Part shown: positions 1 to 8,346 of the stretch, one piece after another
Layout of the letters: each line of letters starts with the position of its first letter
Numbering within the stretch: the first letter of the stretch is position 1
Source of the DNA: an uncultured Aquimarina sp.
GTDB lineage: Bacteria; Bacteroidota; Bacteroidia; Flavobacteriales; Flavobacteriaceae
Direction: 5' to 3'
Assembly: GCA_947499005.1 (NCBI GenBank)
Contig: CANMML010000003.1
Coordinates: 124,001 to 188,000, forward strand
DNA length: 64,000 bases
The notes under the pieces: generated by a model
Databases searched by the model: none
The model's input: only the letters and a program-made list of their open reading frames with translations
Told to the model about the DNA's origin: nothing
Program-made: the position numbers and the translations under genes

Positions 1-308
1 TCTAGTACTTTTTTATTTTCTATTTCGGCAATGCCTATAATACTAGGGGCTTCACCTAATTCTTTTAATCCAATTTTTGAAATCACAACGGCTAAGTTTT
101 CGATTTTCGCTTCCAATTTTTCAATAGTCCAATGATATCTCCCGTTAGGCGTATAAGCTTCATCTAAAGTGTTAACATCGTCTTCCGTATCAAATAGATT
201 CTCCAAATTATAAAAAGCAATACTGATTACTTTCAGTGGATTTTTAGTTTTCTGGCTGTTCGCATTAAAAGTGCTTAAAAACATAAGTAATACGGCTATA
301 TATTTCAT
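1..308 (-). CDS. Secreted endonuclease/exonuclease/phosphatase family protein (partial, C-terminus beyond window)
   Basis: The minus strand opens with an ATG at 308 and stays open to the window edge, giving about 102 N-terminal residues. The first ~20 form a signal peptide (MKYIAVLLMFLSTFNANSQ). The mature part begins with ISIAFYNLENLFDTEDD, the usual opening of Bacteroidota endonuclease/exonuclease/phosphatase (EEP) proteins, and the IGIAEIEN segment carries the Glu that binds Mg in this fold. The rest of the active site is outside the window. It is divergent from a TonB receptor with only ~48 bp between starts, so the pair probably share a control region. Substrate (nucleic acid, nucleotide or phosphoester) is not shown by the sequence. 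Confidence 0.8.
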   Translation of the reverse strand, partial: MKYIAVLLMFLSTFNANSQKTKNPLKVISIAFYNLENLFDTEDDVNTLDEAYTPNGRYHWTIEKLEAKIENLAVVISKIGLKELGEAPSIIGIAEIENKKVL

Positions 309-356
309 GATCTAAATTATTTAACGGTTTAAATATAAATATTTTATATTAGCGAT

Positions 357-3137
357 ATGTTTTTTAAATGTATAAGCATACTGTTATTTTTTAATTGTAC
401 TATTTGTTTTGGTCAAGAGGTGCGAGTATTATTCTCATTAAAAGATGAAAAGAAGCTATCTTTTATAGAAAATGCTCAAGTCGATGTTGAAAACGTCAAT
501 ACCCATACTGATGAAGCTTCGAGAGGGAATTATGTGCTTACAGGAGCATTTACTATTGGTCGATATATACTAAAAATTAAGCATCAAGATTATGAACAAT
601 TAAGAGTAACGATTGATGTGGTAAAAATCACTCAAGAAATAATTGTAGGTCAATTATTGATGCAGCCAATATCGAGTGTTGTAAATAGTGAATTCGCTCT
701 GATAAATAATTTAGATGAATTATTAAATGAAGATGAAGACCAACAAAATCAAACTCTTCTAAGTGCTGGGAAAGATCAATTTTGGAATAGTGTCGCATTT
801 CAATGGCGCGGAGCTTTTTTTAGACCAAGAGGGTTAGGGAGTGAAGAAAATTCGATTCTTATCAATGGTGTAAAACTTAATAGTTTTAGAAATGGGAGAT
901 TTACTTGGGGAAGCATTTATGGGTTAAATGCGATGTTACGGAGTCAAGAAACTACCTTATATATGAATGCGAATCCTTATGATTTTGGAGGAATACAAGG
1001 AGTCAATGCATTTCAATTTGAGGCAAATCGATTTAAAAAAGGAGGATATGTTTCCTTATCAAATACAAATAGCACTTACCAAGGGCGAATCATTGCAAAT
1101 TATCATACGGGAGTTACTAAAAAAGGTTGGGCGTTTAGTGGTTTGTTATCTGGTAGCTATGGTACAGAAGGCTATATCGAAGGAACGAATTTCAAGCATG
1201 CAGGTGGTTTATTAAGTGTTTATAAAGAACTATCGAAGTCCCATCAATTGAACTTTACAGCCTATTTTACTCCAAATAGTAGAGGTAGAAATACCGCCTT
1301 AACAGATGAAGTGATTCGATTAAAGGGTCGTCAATACAATCCCTTTTGGGGGAAACAAGAAGGACGTATTCGAAATAGTAGAGTTAGGACTATTTCGGCA
1401 CCTAGTATTTCATTGTCACATTCTTGGCAACCGAGTCGGAATATGGAAATTCAGCATACTGTTTTTTATCAACGAGCGAGAACGGGAAGTTCTAGGATCG
1501 AATTTAATGGTAAGCGTCTTTCCTTAGATGGTCAAAGTTTTATTGGAGCGTCACAAAATCCAGATCCTACCTATTATCAACGTTTGCCAAGTTTTTATCT
1601 TCAAGAAGGAGATGAGGATTTTGAAAAGGCCTTTTTAGCGCAACGATTTTTTGAAAATGATGGGCAGTTAAATTGGGAGAGTCTTTATCAAAGAAATCAA
1701 GAAGGCTCTAACTCGGCTTATATTCTATACAGTGATGTAAACGAAGACAACTTATTTGCGATACAGTCTTTGGGGCAACTACAATTAGGGGATAAAGTTT
1801 CTCTACAGTATAAATTGGCTTACCAACATTTAACAAGTGAAAATTACGCTCAAGTAGATGACCTTTTAGGAGGCAATGGTTTTTTAGATATCGATGCTTT
1901 CGAAACAGGAGATAAAGCACAAAGTAACCTTCAACAACCCAATAGAATTGTTGGAGTAGATGATATTTTTAGATATCACTACAAGCTAAATGCAAATAGA
2001 CTTACAGCATTTTCTCAAGTGAATTACAAAGCGAATCGTTGGGATCTTTTTGGTGCTATGGAGTTACAACAGTTTTCAACTGCTAGAACAGGAGTATTTG
2101 AAAACGGCCTATTCCCAGGTACAGATTCTTTAGGGGATAGTGAAAAGTACAGTACTTTGACTTCAAAGTTTAAGGGAGGTATTACGTATAATATCAATAA
2201 CAAATGGTATGCCCAGTTTAGGGGTTTAGTTGGAAGTACGCCTCCGTCTTTAAATAAGGTGTTTATTAACCCAAGACAGAATAATCAGTTAGTTGAAAAT
2301 CTAAAAAACCTTAATCAACTATCCGTAGAAGCAAGCTTTAGATATCAATATGAAAAATGGAAACTAAGGTTTTCAGGATATCACATAGATCAAAAAGATG
2401 ATACTTCGGTACGGTTCTTTTTTACTGAAGATATCGCAGGTTTGGGACGAGAAAACAATAGTGAATTTGTGCAACAAACCATTACAGGAATTGATACAAG
2501 AAGGCAAGGAGTAGAATTGGGGTTGAATTATGAATTAACCAATACATTACAGCTCAATCTCGCGGCAAGCTATGGGAAGCATTGGTATACAGATAATGCG
2601 CAATTAAAATTGTCAGCGGATAGCTTCGAGCAAAACCTAGATTTAGGAGAGGTGAGATTGAAAAATTATCGATTAGCGAATGGGCCTCAGCAAGCTTATG
2701 GTCTTGGTTTTACGTATAGAGATCCAAAATTTTGGTGGTTCAATACTCAATTGAATTTCTTTGATGATATCTATATATCTATTTCTGAACTGTTGCGAAC
2801 AAACAGTTTTGCTACTGATATCGATGGACAGCCAATTACAAACTACAATGCTGATCGTGCTAGAGCACTTTTACAGCAAGAACGGCTTCCTTATTATTTT
2901 CTTTGGAATGCAACGGGTGGCAAATCATGGAAACTAAAAGACTACTATGTAGGTTTTACACTAGGTGCCCAAAACATCTTGGACGCTTTTTATAAAACAG
3001 GAGGATTCGAGCAATCTCGAAGAGGGAATTTCAATACACTGAATGCAGAACGTAATCAAGAGTTTCCCCTGTTTGGAAATCGATATTGGCTGGGTAGAGG
3101 AGCTACCTATTATTTGAATATGTATGTAAGATTTTAA
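357..3137 (+). CDS. TonB-dependent outer-membrane receptor
   Basis: 926 residues. Signal peptide at 1-19 (ends CFGQ), then a carboxypeptidase-regulatory-like beta-sandwich (about 20-105), a plug-like region (about 130-225, with ENSILINGVKLNS) and a long beta-barrel ending in an aromatic residue (YLNMYVRF), as expected for an outer-membrane barrel. Length is normal for SusC-like or smaller TonB receptors. It is followed 9 bp later by a DUF5689 lipoprotein and faces a secreted EEP-family protein, so it probably imports a product of that enzyme (inference). Not a canonical SusC: there is no SusD next to it. Confidence 0.88.
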   Translation: MFFKCISILLFFNCTICFGQEVRVLFSLKDEKKLSFIENAQVDVENVNTHTDEASRGNYVLTGAFTIGRYILKIKHQDYEQLRVTIDVVKITQEIIVGQLLMQPISSVVNSEFALINNLDELLNEDEDQQNQTLLSAGKDQFWNSVAFQWRGAFFRPRGLGSEENSILINGVKLNSFRNGRFTWGSIYGLNAMLRSQETTLYMNANPYDFGGIQGVNAFQFEANRFKKGGYVSLSNTNSTYQGRIIANYHTGVTKKGWAFSGLLSGSYGTEGYIEGTNFKHAGGLLSVYKELSKSHQLNFTAYFTPNSRGRNTALTDEVIRLKGRQYNPFWGKQEGRIRNSRVRTISAPSISLSHSWQPSRNMEIQHTVFYQRARTGSSRIEFNGKRLSLDGQSFIGASQNPDPTYYQRLPSFYLQEGDEDFEKAFLAQRFFENDGQLNWESLYQRNQEGSNSAYILYSDVNEDNLFAIQSLGQLQLGDKVSLQYKLAYQHLTSENYAQVDDLLGGNGFLDIDAFETGDKAQSNLQQPNRIVGVDDIFRYHYKLNANRLTAFSQVNYKANRWDLFGAMELQQFSTARTGVFENGLFPGTDSLGDSEKYSTLTSKFKGGITYNINNKWYAQFRGLVGSTPPSLNKVFINPRQNNQLVENLKNLNQLSVEASFRYQYEKWKLRFSGYHIDQKDDTSVRFFFTEDIAGLGRENNSEFVQQTITGIDTRRQGVELGLNYELTNTLQLNLAASYGKHWYTDNAQLKLSADSFEQNLDLGEVRLKNYRLANGPQQAYGLGFTYRDPKFWWFNTQLNFFDDIYISISELLRTNSFATDIDGQPITNYNADRARALLQQERLPYYFLWNATGGKSWKLKDYYVGFTLGAQNILDAFYKTGGFEQSRRGNFNTLNAERNQEFPLFGNRYWLGRGATYYLNMYVRF

Positions 3138-3146
3138 ATAAGTAAG

Positions 3147-4538
3147 ATGCTAAGAAATGTAATTTTTGGTTTTTTGATAACAATGGTTATCGCTTGTACC
3201 ACAGAAGAATTTGATGTCCCAGAAGGCAGTAACAATTCGATACCTGAAGGGGATATAATTCCGTTAGAAAATATAAGAAGATCTGTTGCAGGAGTATTTC
3301 CTCAAAAAACAGTCACTTTCGATATTCCAGATCAATTTGTAGAAGGATATGTGATTTCTAATGATGCAGGAGGCAATTTTTTTAAAGAATTATTTATTCA
3401 AAATAAACCAAATGATCCCACTACAGGAATACAAGTGCTTATTGATGAAAGAGCGCTGCATCAACGGTTTCCTTTAGGAACTAAAGTTAGAATTCGTTTA
3501 GAAGGACTTAGTCTTAGCCAACAACGTGGAGTCGTAAAATTAGGCGTGTTGATGGATAATGAAATTGTAGCTATACCATTTACAGCAATTGATGACACTA
3601 TATTTAGAACCACGGAAATAGCAGCGATTAAACCCAAAGAGATTAGTATCAACGAAATTACAGACGAATTAGAGTCGGTATTTGTTACGTTGTCTAATAT
3701 TCAATTCGAAAAAAGTGTGCTCGGGCCACAATTGAAGACTTTTGCAGGAGAAAAAGAAGACCGTTTCGATGGGTTAAGGCCTCTATTGGAATGCGAAAAT
3801 CAATCATTTATTACATTATGTACGAGTACGTTTTCGAGTTTTTCGCAAATGAGCTTACCTGACGGACATGGAAACATTTCGGGAGTACTAACGAAAGATT
3901 TTGATGGATTAAATTATGTCTTGAAAATAAATGAATTTACTGATGTGCAATTCAAAAATGCTAACCGCTGTGATCCTGTATTTTTTGAATGTCAATCAGG
4001 CACAAATTCAGACAACGAAACGCTAATCTTTTTTGAAGACTTTAATGAAATCACAAATCCCGATCAGCTAGAGGATGCAGGTTGGTTCAATATAAACACA
4101 ACAGGAGATGAAATAAAATGGGACGATCGCAAAATACCGAATGTCGATAATCGTGTGTTGGATATTTCAGCTAAAAATACAGGACTAAGGCCTTTAGAGG
4201 CTTGGTTGGTGAGTCCAGCGGTATCTATAATTTCCGAAGAAGAAGTGGTGTTTAGTACTCGCGTACGGACAGACAACAATAATGGGAAAGCATTGCGCAT
4301 TTGGATTACCAACGAATGGAGTGGAAACCCATCGACAACGACTTGGCAACTTTTAGATTTGGAAATACCTGTCAGTAATAGAAACTATGTTACTTTAAAG
4401 GAACACATTCACAGTAATTGTCTAGAAGGGGACATTCGGATAGGGTTTCAATACCTAGGTTACGATCCCGTTGTGACATCTGTTTATGAAATAGATGAGG
4501 TTAAATTTTATATATCGAATGGTATGGTTATCCCATAA
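3147..4538 (+). CDS. DUF5689 lipoprotein with C-terminal choice-of-anchor-like domain
   Basis: 463 residues. The start MLRNVIFGFLITMVIAC is a lipoprotein signal with lipobox VIAC and Cys17. Residues ~40-270 match the DUF5689 pattern (ENIRRSV, FVEGYVISNDAGGNFFKELFIQ, VRIRLEGLSL), an OB-like module found in surface lipoproteins of Bacteroidota. Residues ~295-460 (LIFFEDFNEI, GWFNINTTGD, AWLVSPAVSI) look like a choice-of-anchor J / MAM-like beta-sandwich. It lies 9 bp behind the TonB receptor and is surely co-transcribed; it probably acts as the surface partner of the receptor, in the place SusD takes in glycan systems (inference). Confidence 0.8.
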   Translation: MLRNVIFGFLITMVIACTTEEFDVPEGSNNSIPEGDIIPLENIRRSVAGVFPQKTVTFDIPDQFVEGYVISNDAGGNFFKELFIQNKPNDPTTGIQVLIDERALHQRFPLGTKVRIRLEGLSLSQQRGVVKLGVLMDNEIVAIPFTAIDDTIFRTTEIAAIKPKEISINEITDELESVFVTLSNIQFEKSVLGPQLKTFAGEKEDRFDGLRPLLECENQSFITLCTSTFSSFSQMSLPDGHGNISGVLTKDFDGLNYVLKINEFTDVQFKNANRCDPVFFECQSGTNSDNETLIFFEDFNEITNPDQLEDAGWFNINTTGDEIKWDDRKIPNVDNRVLDISAKNTGLRPLEAWLVSPAVSIISEEEVVFSTRVRTDNNNGKALRIWITNEWSGNPSTTTWQLLDLEIPVSNRNYVTLKEHIHSNCLEGDIRIGFQYLGYDPVVTSVYEIDEVKFYISNGMVIP

Positions 4539-4634
4539 ACTTTAAACTTTATGGAATATTTCACAGTTTAATTATAAAAAGGTATTGGCTTGATTGTCAT
4601 AAACATATATATTCGGCTCATATATGTATTTACG

Positions 4635-5312
4635 ATGAATAGACTTTTTATTATACTGATGATGTTTTTTAATTCGTATGCTTTTTCTCAGATTGATGCG
4701 AATTCTTTAATGGGGCTTCCTAGGGCTTCAACGGCTGAGAGAAATGCAATTACGGGGGTTAGTTTAGGTAGTTTAGTATATGATTCAACCCTTAATAGAG
4801 TATTTCAATATACCAATTCGGGGTGGTTAGAGCTTCAAACAGAACGCAATGTATATTTAGGAGTATTTGAAATTACTGGAGCGACAACTGCGGCGAGTCC
4901 TCTAGAAATCATAGATGTGCCCTTTAGACCTACTCAAGTTAGTTTTGTTGCTCACGCAAATGTAGATGCTTTAAACCAGAATCAAGATAATGGGGTTGGA
5001 AATAATAATACCGGAATCGCTAATGCATTTGGTTCTATGAATGGATTTGCCCGTGAGAATACCGATAATTCTATAACACAGCAAACCATTTATATTGGGG
5101 GTAGTGGAAATTCGATCAATGACATTAGCCGTTCTTCTTCAAGTAACCATTGTATAGGTGTGCGTTATAGTAATCAAAATGGTAATCAGGTAGGGTTGAT
5201 TAGGGCGAGTTTAGATGGGTTTACCAATGTAGGATTTAATTTGGTGGTAACCTATGCCAATGGTACTCCTGCAGCAGAAAGGTTAGTGGTATTGTTTACG
5301 GCGTATCGATAA
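4635..5312 (+). CDS. Secreted protein of unknown function
   Basis: The ATG at 4635 is chosen over an upstream in-frame ATG at 4590 because it starts a clean signal peptide (MNRLFIILMMFFNSYAFSQ). About 225 residues. After cleavage comes a short motif (GSLVYDSTLNRVFQYTNSGW) of a type common in flavobacterial surface or tail-fibre-like proteins, then a beta-rich, Asn/Gly-rich domain without Cys pairs. No enzyme motif is seen. It is ~100 bp downstream of the DUF5689 gene and might belong to the same transcript, but nothing ties it functionally. Confidence 0.6.
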   Translation: MNRLFIILMMFFNSYAFSQIDANSLMGLPRASTAERNAITGVSLGSLVYDSTLNRVFQYTNSGWLELQTERNVYLGVFEITGATTAASPLEIIDVPFRPTQVSFVAHANVDALNQNQDNGVGNNNTGIANAFGSMNGFARENTDNSITQQTIYIGGSGNSINDISRSSSSNHCIGVRYSNQNGNQVGLIRASLDGFTNVGFNLVVTYANGTPAAERLVVLFTAYR

Positions 5313-5322
5313 AATATATTCA

Positions 5323-5625
5323 ATGATTTATATAACAATGATGATCTTCGTGAAAGAAGGAAAAGAAACAGCATTTCACGAATTTGAATATGCTGTACTT
5401 CCAATATTAGAAAATTATGAAGGTAAATTGATATATAGAATAAGACCTAATACTGATTCTATTGTACACAATGAAAAAGAAGTGCCATATGAGATCCATT
5501 TTTTATCATTTCCTAATGAAGAAGCTTTATTAGCTTTTGGAAATGATGAAAAAAGAAAAAAATTTATACACCTAAAAGAAGATTCAATTAGGTTTACTTT
5601 GATGATTAAAGGAGAAAAGGTATAA
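5323..5625 (+). CDS. Small DUF1330/ABM-like protein (dimeric alpha-beta barrel)
   Basis: 100 residues, starts 10 bp after the preceding gene. The pattern MIYITMMIFVKEGKETAFHE, then a mid-protein IYRIRPN strand and a C-terminal FPNEEALLAF helix with a closing strand (RFTLMIKGE) fits a ferredoxin-like dimeric alpha-beta barrel such as DUF1330 or the antibiotic biosynthesis monooxygenase fold. No catalytic residue can be named. It ends 2 bp before the convergent queD stop codon. Confidence 0.6.
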   Translation: MIYITMMIFVKEGKETAFHEFEYAVLPILENYEGKLIYRIRPNTDSIVHNEKEVPYEIHFLSFPNEEALLAFGNDEKRKKFIHLKEDSIRFTLMIKGEKV

Positions 5626-5627
5626 GC

Positions 5628-6080
5628 CTACAAATTATCCGAAGCATACCATTCCGCAAAAGACGTATCGGTTTCGGATAAACGAACCGAATGCAAATCG
5701 ATTCCTTCAGGTAATTTGTCTTCAATTTTATGAGCAAAATCAATTACCATGTTTTCGCTAGTAGGTTGATAGTCCGATAAAATAACATGATGTCCTCTAT
5801 TTTGCAGTTCATGAGCAATTTCAATATGAGGAGTATTTTTATTTAAAATGGTAGAGTGATCCCAAAGATCAACAATCTCTTCATTTACGATTTTCTTTAA
5901 ATCACCGAAATCGATAACCATTCCATTTTTTACGTTCGAAGTCTCATTGATGGGACTTCCGATTACCGTAACACTTAATTTATAGCTATGGCCATGTACG
6001 TTTTTACACTTCCCATCATAACCATATAAAGCATGACCTGTTTCAAATTTAAACTGTTTGGTGATTCGGACTTTAGTCAT
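5628..6080 (-). CDS. queD: 6-carboxytetrahydropterin synthase
   Basis: 150 residues. Converts dihydroneopterin triphosphate to 6-carboxytetrahydropterin, the second step of queuosine/7-deazaguanine synthesis, in the cytoplasm. The three zinc-binding His are visible (FETGHALYG, H16; HGHSY, H29 and H31), as is the catalytic Cys25 (GKCKN) and the C-terminal Glu region (LSETDTSFAEW). Length is slightly above the family norm (about 120-140). No other queuosine genes are nearby. A small membrane-peptide gene lies just upstream. Confidence 0.9.
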   Translation of the reverse strand: MTKVRITKQFKFETGHALYGYDGKCKNVHGHSYKLSVTVIGSPINETSNVKNGMVIDFGDLKKIVNEEIVDLWDHSTILNKNTPHIEIAHELQNRGHHVILSDYQPTSENMVIDFAHKIEDKLPEGIDLHSVRLSETDTSFAEWYASDNL

Positions 6081-6085
6081 GGGAG

Positions 6086-6181
6086 TTATCGCTTACGTTT
6101 GTTGATGAATACAACAACAATTAAAATTATTGCCAAAATTAAGAAAAGTCCTTGGCCTGATAAAAAGTTTAGTGTTTCCAT
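6086..6181 (-). CDS. 31-residue single-span membrane peptide
   Basis: A 31-codon frame with ATG at 6181 and TAA at 6086: METLNFLSGQG, then a hydrophobic stretch (LFLILAIILIVVVFI) and a basic tail (NKRKR). This is a textbook N-out/C-in small membrane protein with a positive-inside tail. It ends 5 bp before the queD start and so could be translated from the queD transcript. The composition is convincing for a real peptide, but no family is recognised. Confidence 0.55.
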   Translation of the reverse strand: METLNFLSGQGLFLILAIILIVVVFINKRKR

Positions 6182-6260
6182 TTTGAAAGTTTTATTAATA
6201 AAATAATGAGTTTGAAATTCTTTAAAGTTTCCTGTTATCTCTAAAAAATGAATTTTACAT

Positions 6261-7022
6261 CTATTTTCTAAACTTCTCTAGCGCCTCTTTAGTATGTGCA
6301 GACAATACAAGTTTACCAGAAATCGCAGCACGCTCTTCCAGTAGAGTATCCCAATCATTAGTACCTACCCATAAGCTTTCCTTAAGAGCTTTCATGGCCA
6401 TAGGATTATAGTCCGAAAGTTTTTCCAGAAGATCCGTAATGGCTTCGTCCATATCATTGCTATTGTCAAATACCTGAGAAAAAAGCCCTTTATACTTTGC
6501 CCAATAAGCATTTTGCCAATGAGAGGCATCTATACTTAATTGACTCATAGCCGCAACACCAATTTTTCGAGTTACAGCAGGTTCTATGACAAAAGGACCA
6601 ATGCCGATACTAATTTCACTAAGTTTTACAGCAGCAGCTTCTGTGGCAAAAACATAATCACAGGCAGCCAACACGCCAACTCCTCCTCCTACAGTTTTCC
6701 CTTGAGCGCGTCCAACAATTAGTTTAGGGCATTTGCGCATTGCATTAATAACATTAGCAAACCCCATAAAGAAACGTTGTCCTTCTTCTAAATTGGTAAT
6801 CGCTAATAACTCAGTTAATGAAGCCCCAGCACAAAACGTTTTTTCTCCTTCAGACTGCAATAAAATTACTTGCGTATCTGGGTCATTAGCCAATTGATCT
6901 ATAGCTTTTGCAAGTCTGCCGAGTAAAGAAGACGGCAATGAATTGCTTTGCGGGTGACCAAAAGTAATTTTTCCGATACCTTGTTCTGAAGTAATGAGTA
7001 ATGTGCCGATTTCAGAATTCAT
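6261..7022 (-). CDS. Enoyl-CoA hydratase/isomerase (crotonase) family protein
   Basis: The frame stays open upstream to 7133, but that extension runs into an intergenic palindromic repeat and a basic non-homologous stretch, so the ATG at 7022 (MNSEIGTLLI) is preferred, giving 253 residues, the normal crotonase length. Oxyanion-hole motifs are present (FCAGASLTEL; GKTVGGGVGVLAACD). The first catalytic Glu of enoyl-CoA hydratase (in GGGxE) is Gly here, while the second (LSEISIG) is kept. The IGPFVIEP segment resembles methylglutaconyl-CoA hydratases, so a leucine-degradation role is possible but unproven. Confidence 0.82.
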   Translation of the reverse strand: MNSEIGTLLITSEQGIGKITFGHPQSNSLPSSLLGRLAKAIDQLANDPDTQVILLQSEGEKTFCAGASLTELLAITNLEEGQRFFMGFANVINAMRKCPKLIVGRAQGKTVGGGVGVLAACDYVFATEAAAVKLSEISIGIGPFVIEPAVTRKIGVAAMSQLSIDASHWQNAYWAKYKGLFSQVFDNSNDMDEAITDLLEKLSDYNPMAMKALKESLWVGTNDWDTLLEERAAISGKLVLSAHTKEALEKFRK

Positions 7023-7126
7023 GATAGATGGGATTAGTTTCTTATCAAAGAAACACAAAAAGAGAGGTTTAGTCAAACCTTTGAAGGAAGAATTGGCAAG
7101 AAATTTATTTAAAGCTTTTATTGGCA

Positions 7127-7162
7127 TCGCCAAAGGGTATAATACCCCAAGGCTTGTCCCAA
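7127..7162. repeat. Palindromic intergenic repeat, copy 1 (second copy near 39.24 kb)
   Basis: Contains GCCAAAGGGTATAATACCCC followed by AAGGCTTG. It folds as GCC ... GGGTA-taa-TACCC ... GGC. The same ~28-base sequence, differing at a couple of bases, occurs at 39236-39272. It lies in the gap between the crotonase and PfkB genes, close to the false upstream start of the former. Confidence 0.7.
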
Positions 7163-7338
7163 GGTAGTTTACTATTTCTATCCAATAGAAACCATTTTGC
7201 TCTTATTTGAAAATTAAAAAAGCTTAGGCCTATTTTAACTTTATCATTAAAAAAGACTTAGCAAGGATATCGAAATCAAACCTAATTTTCACAAAACATA
7301 AAAGTTTAAGAAATGGTTAAATGTGTGAAAAGAAGCGG

Positions 7339-7346
7339 TATCTTTG
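7339..7346 (+). promoter_or_regulatory. Promoter -7 element (TATCTTTG) for the PfkB-purF operon
   Basis: TATCTTTGCGG fits the Bacteroidota sigma-A -7 consensus TAnnTTTG. A transcript starting some 7 bases downstream would exclude the in-frame ATG at 7321 and leave the ATG at 7369 as start. No good -33 TTG was found. Confidence 0.6.
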
Positions 7347-7368
7347 CGGCAACATTATATCCTGTTTT

Positions 7369-8295
7369 ATGAGTAAACTACTAATCGTAGGAACGGTGGC
7401 TTTTGACGCTATAGAAACCCCGTTTGGTAAAACCGATAAAATCTTAGGTGGAGCTGCCACTTACATAGGTTTATCTGCTTCTCATTTCAATGTTCCTTCT
7501 GCAATTGTTTCTGTTGTAGGGGACGATTTCCCACAAGAACATATCGATTTATTATCCTCTAAAAATATAGACTTATCGGGTCTAGAAATTGTTAAAGGAG
7601 GAAAGACTTTTTTCTGGAGTGGTCGCTATCATAATGATATGAATAGTCGAGATACTTTAGATACTCAATTGAATGTACTTGAATCTTTTAGTCCAAAAGT
7701 TCCAGATAATTTTAAGAATGCAGAAGTCGTTATGCTAGGGAATTTACATCCTTTAGTACAATTATCTGTTATCGAACAAATGTCCGAACGACCAAAGCTA
7801 GTGGTATTAGATACCATGAATTTTTGGATGGATGTGGCATTGGACGATTTGAAAAAAGTAATTACTAAAGTAGATGTTATTACAATTAATGATGAAGAAG
7901 CTCGACAATTGAGTGGAGAATATTCATTGGTAAAAGCGGCTAGAGTGATTGCTGAAATGGGGCCAAAATATGTGGTCATCAAAAAAGGGGAACATGGCGC
8001 ATTGATCTTTAATGAAGATCATGTGTTTTTTGCACCCGCTTTACCATTAGAAGAGGTTTTTGATCCAACAGGAGCAGGAGACACTTTTGCTGGAGGTTTT
8101 TCTGGATTTTTAGCAGCGACAGAAGATTATAGTTTCGAAAACATGAAAACAGCTATTATTCATGGATCGAACTTAGCTTCATTTTGTGTTGAAAAATTCG
8201 GAACAGAGAGAATGCAAACGTTATCAAGAGATGAGGTTCGTAAACGCCTAATGCAATTTAAAGCATTGACGCAATTTGATATCGATTTGCAATAA
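7369..8295 (+). CDS. PfkB-family carbohydrate/nucleoside kinase
   Basis: 308 residues from MSKLLIVGTVAFD. The ATG at 7321 is rejected because the promoter -7 box lies between it and this start. PfkB signatures are present: the N-terminal GGAATYIGLSASHF glycine motif and the C-terminal DPTGAGDTFAGGF motif with the catalytic Asp and anion hole. Phosphorylates a sugar or nucleoside; ribokinase/adenosine-kinase-type substrates are possible. It sits 51 bp ahead of purF, a pairing that suggests a link to ribose or purine metabolism (inference). Confidence 0.85.
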   Translation: MSKLLIVGTVAFDAIETPFGKTDKILGGAATYIGLSASHFNVPSAIVSVVGDDFPQEHIDLLSSKNIDLSGLEIVKGGKTFFWSGRYHNDMNSRDTLDTQLNVLESFSPKVPDNFKNAEVVMLGNLHPLVQLSVIEQMSERPKLVVLDTMNFWMDVALDDLKKVITKVDVITINDEEARQLSGEYSLVKAARVIAEMGPKYVVIKKGEHGALIFNEDHVFFAPALPLEEVFDPTGAGDTFAGGFSGFLAATEDYSFENMKTAIIHGSNLASFCVEKFGTERMQTLSRDEVRKRLMQFKALTQFDIDLQ

Positions 8296-8346
8296 TTTTT
8301 AAGTAACTTATATACGTATTTTTTAACGAGAGGGAACAAGGAATCT

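Noticed and set aside
7023..7133. N-terminal extension of the crotonase-family gene
   Set aside because: The extension is encoded by the palindromic repeat and adjoining gap; crotonases begin near the ATG at 7022.
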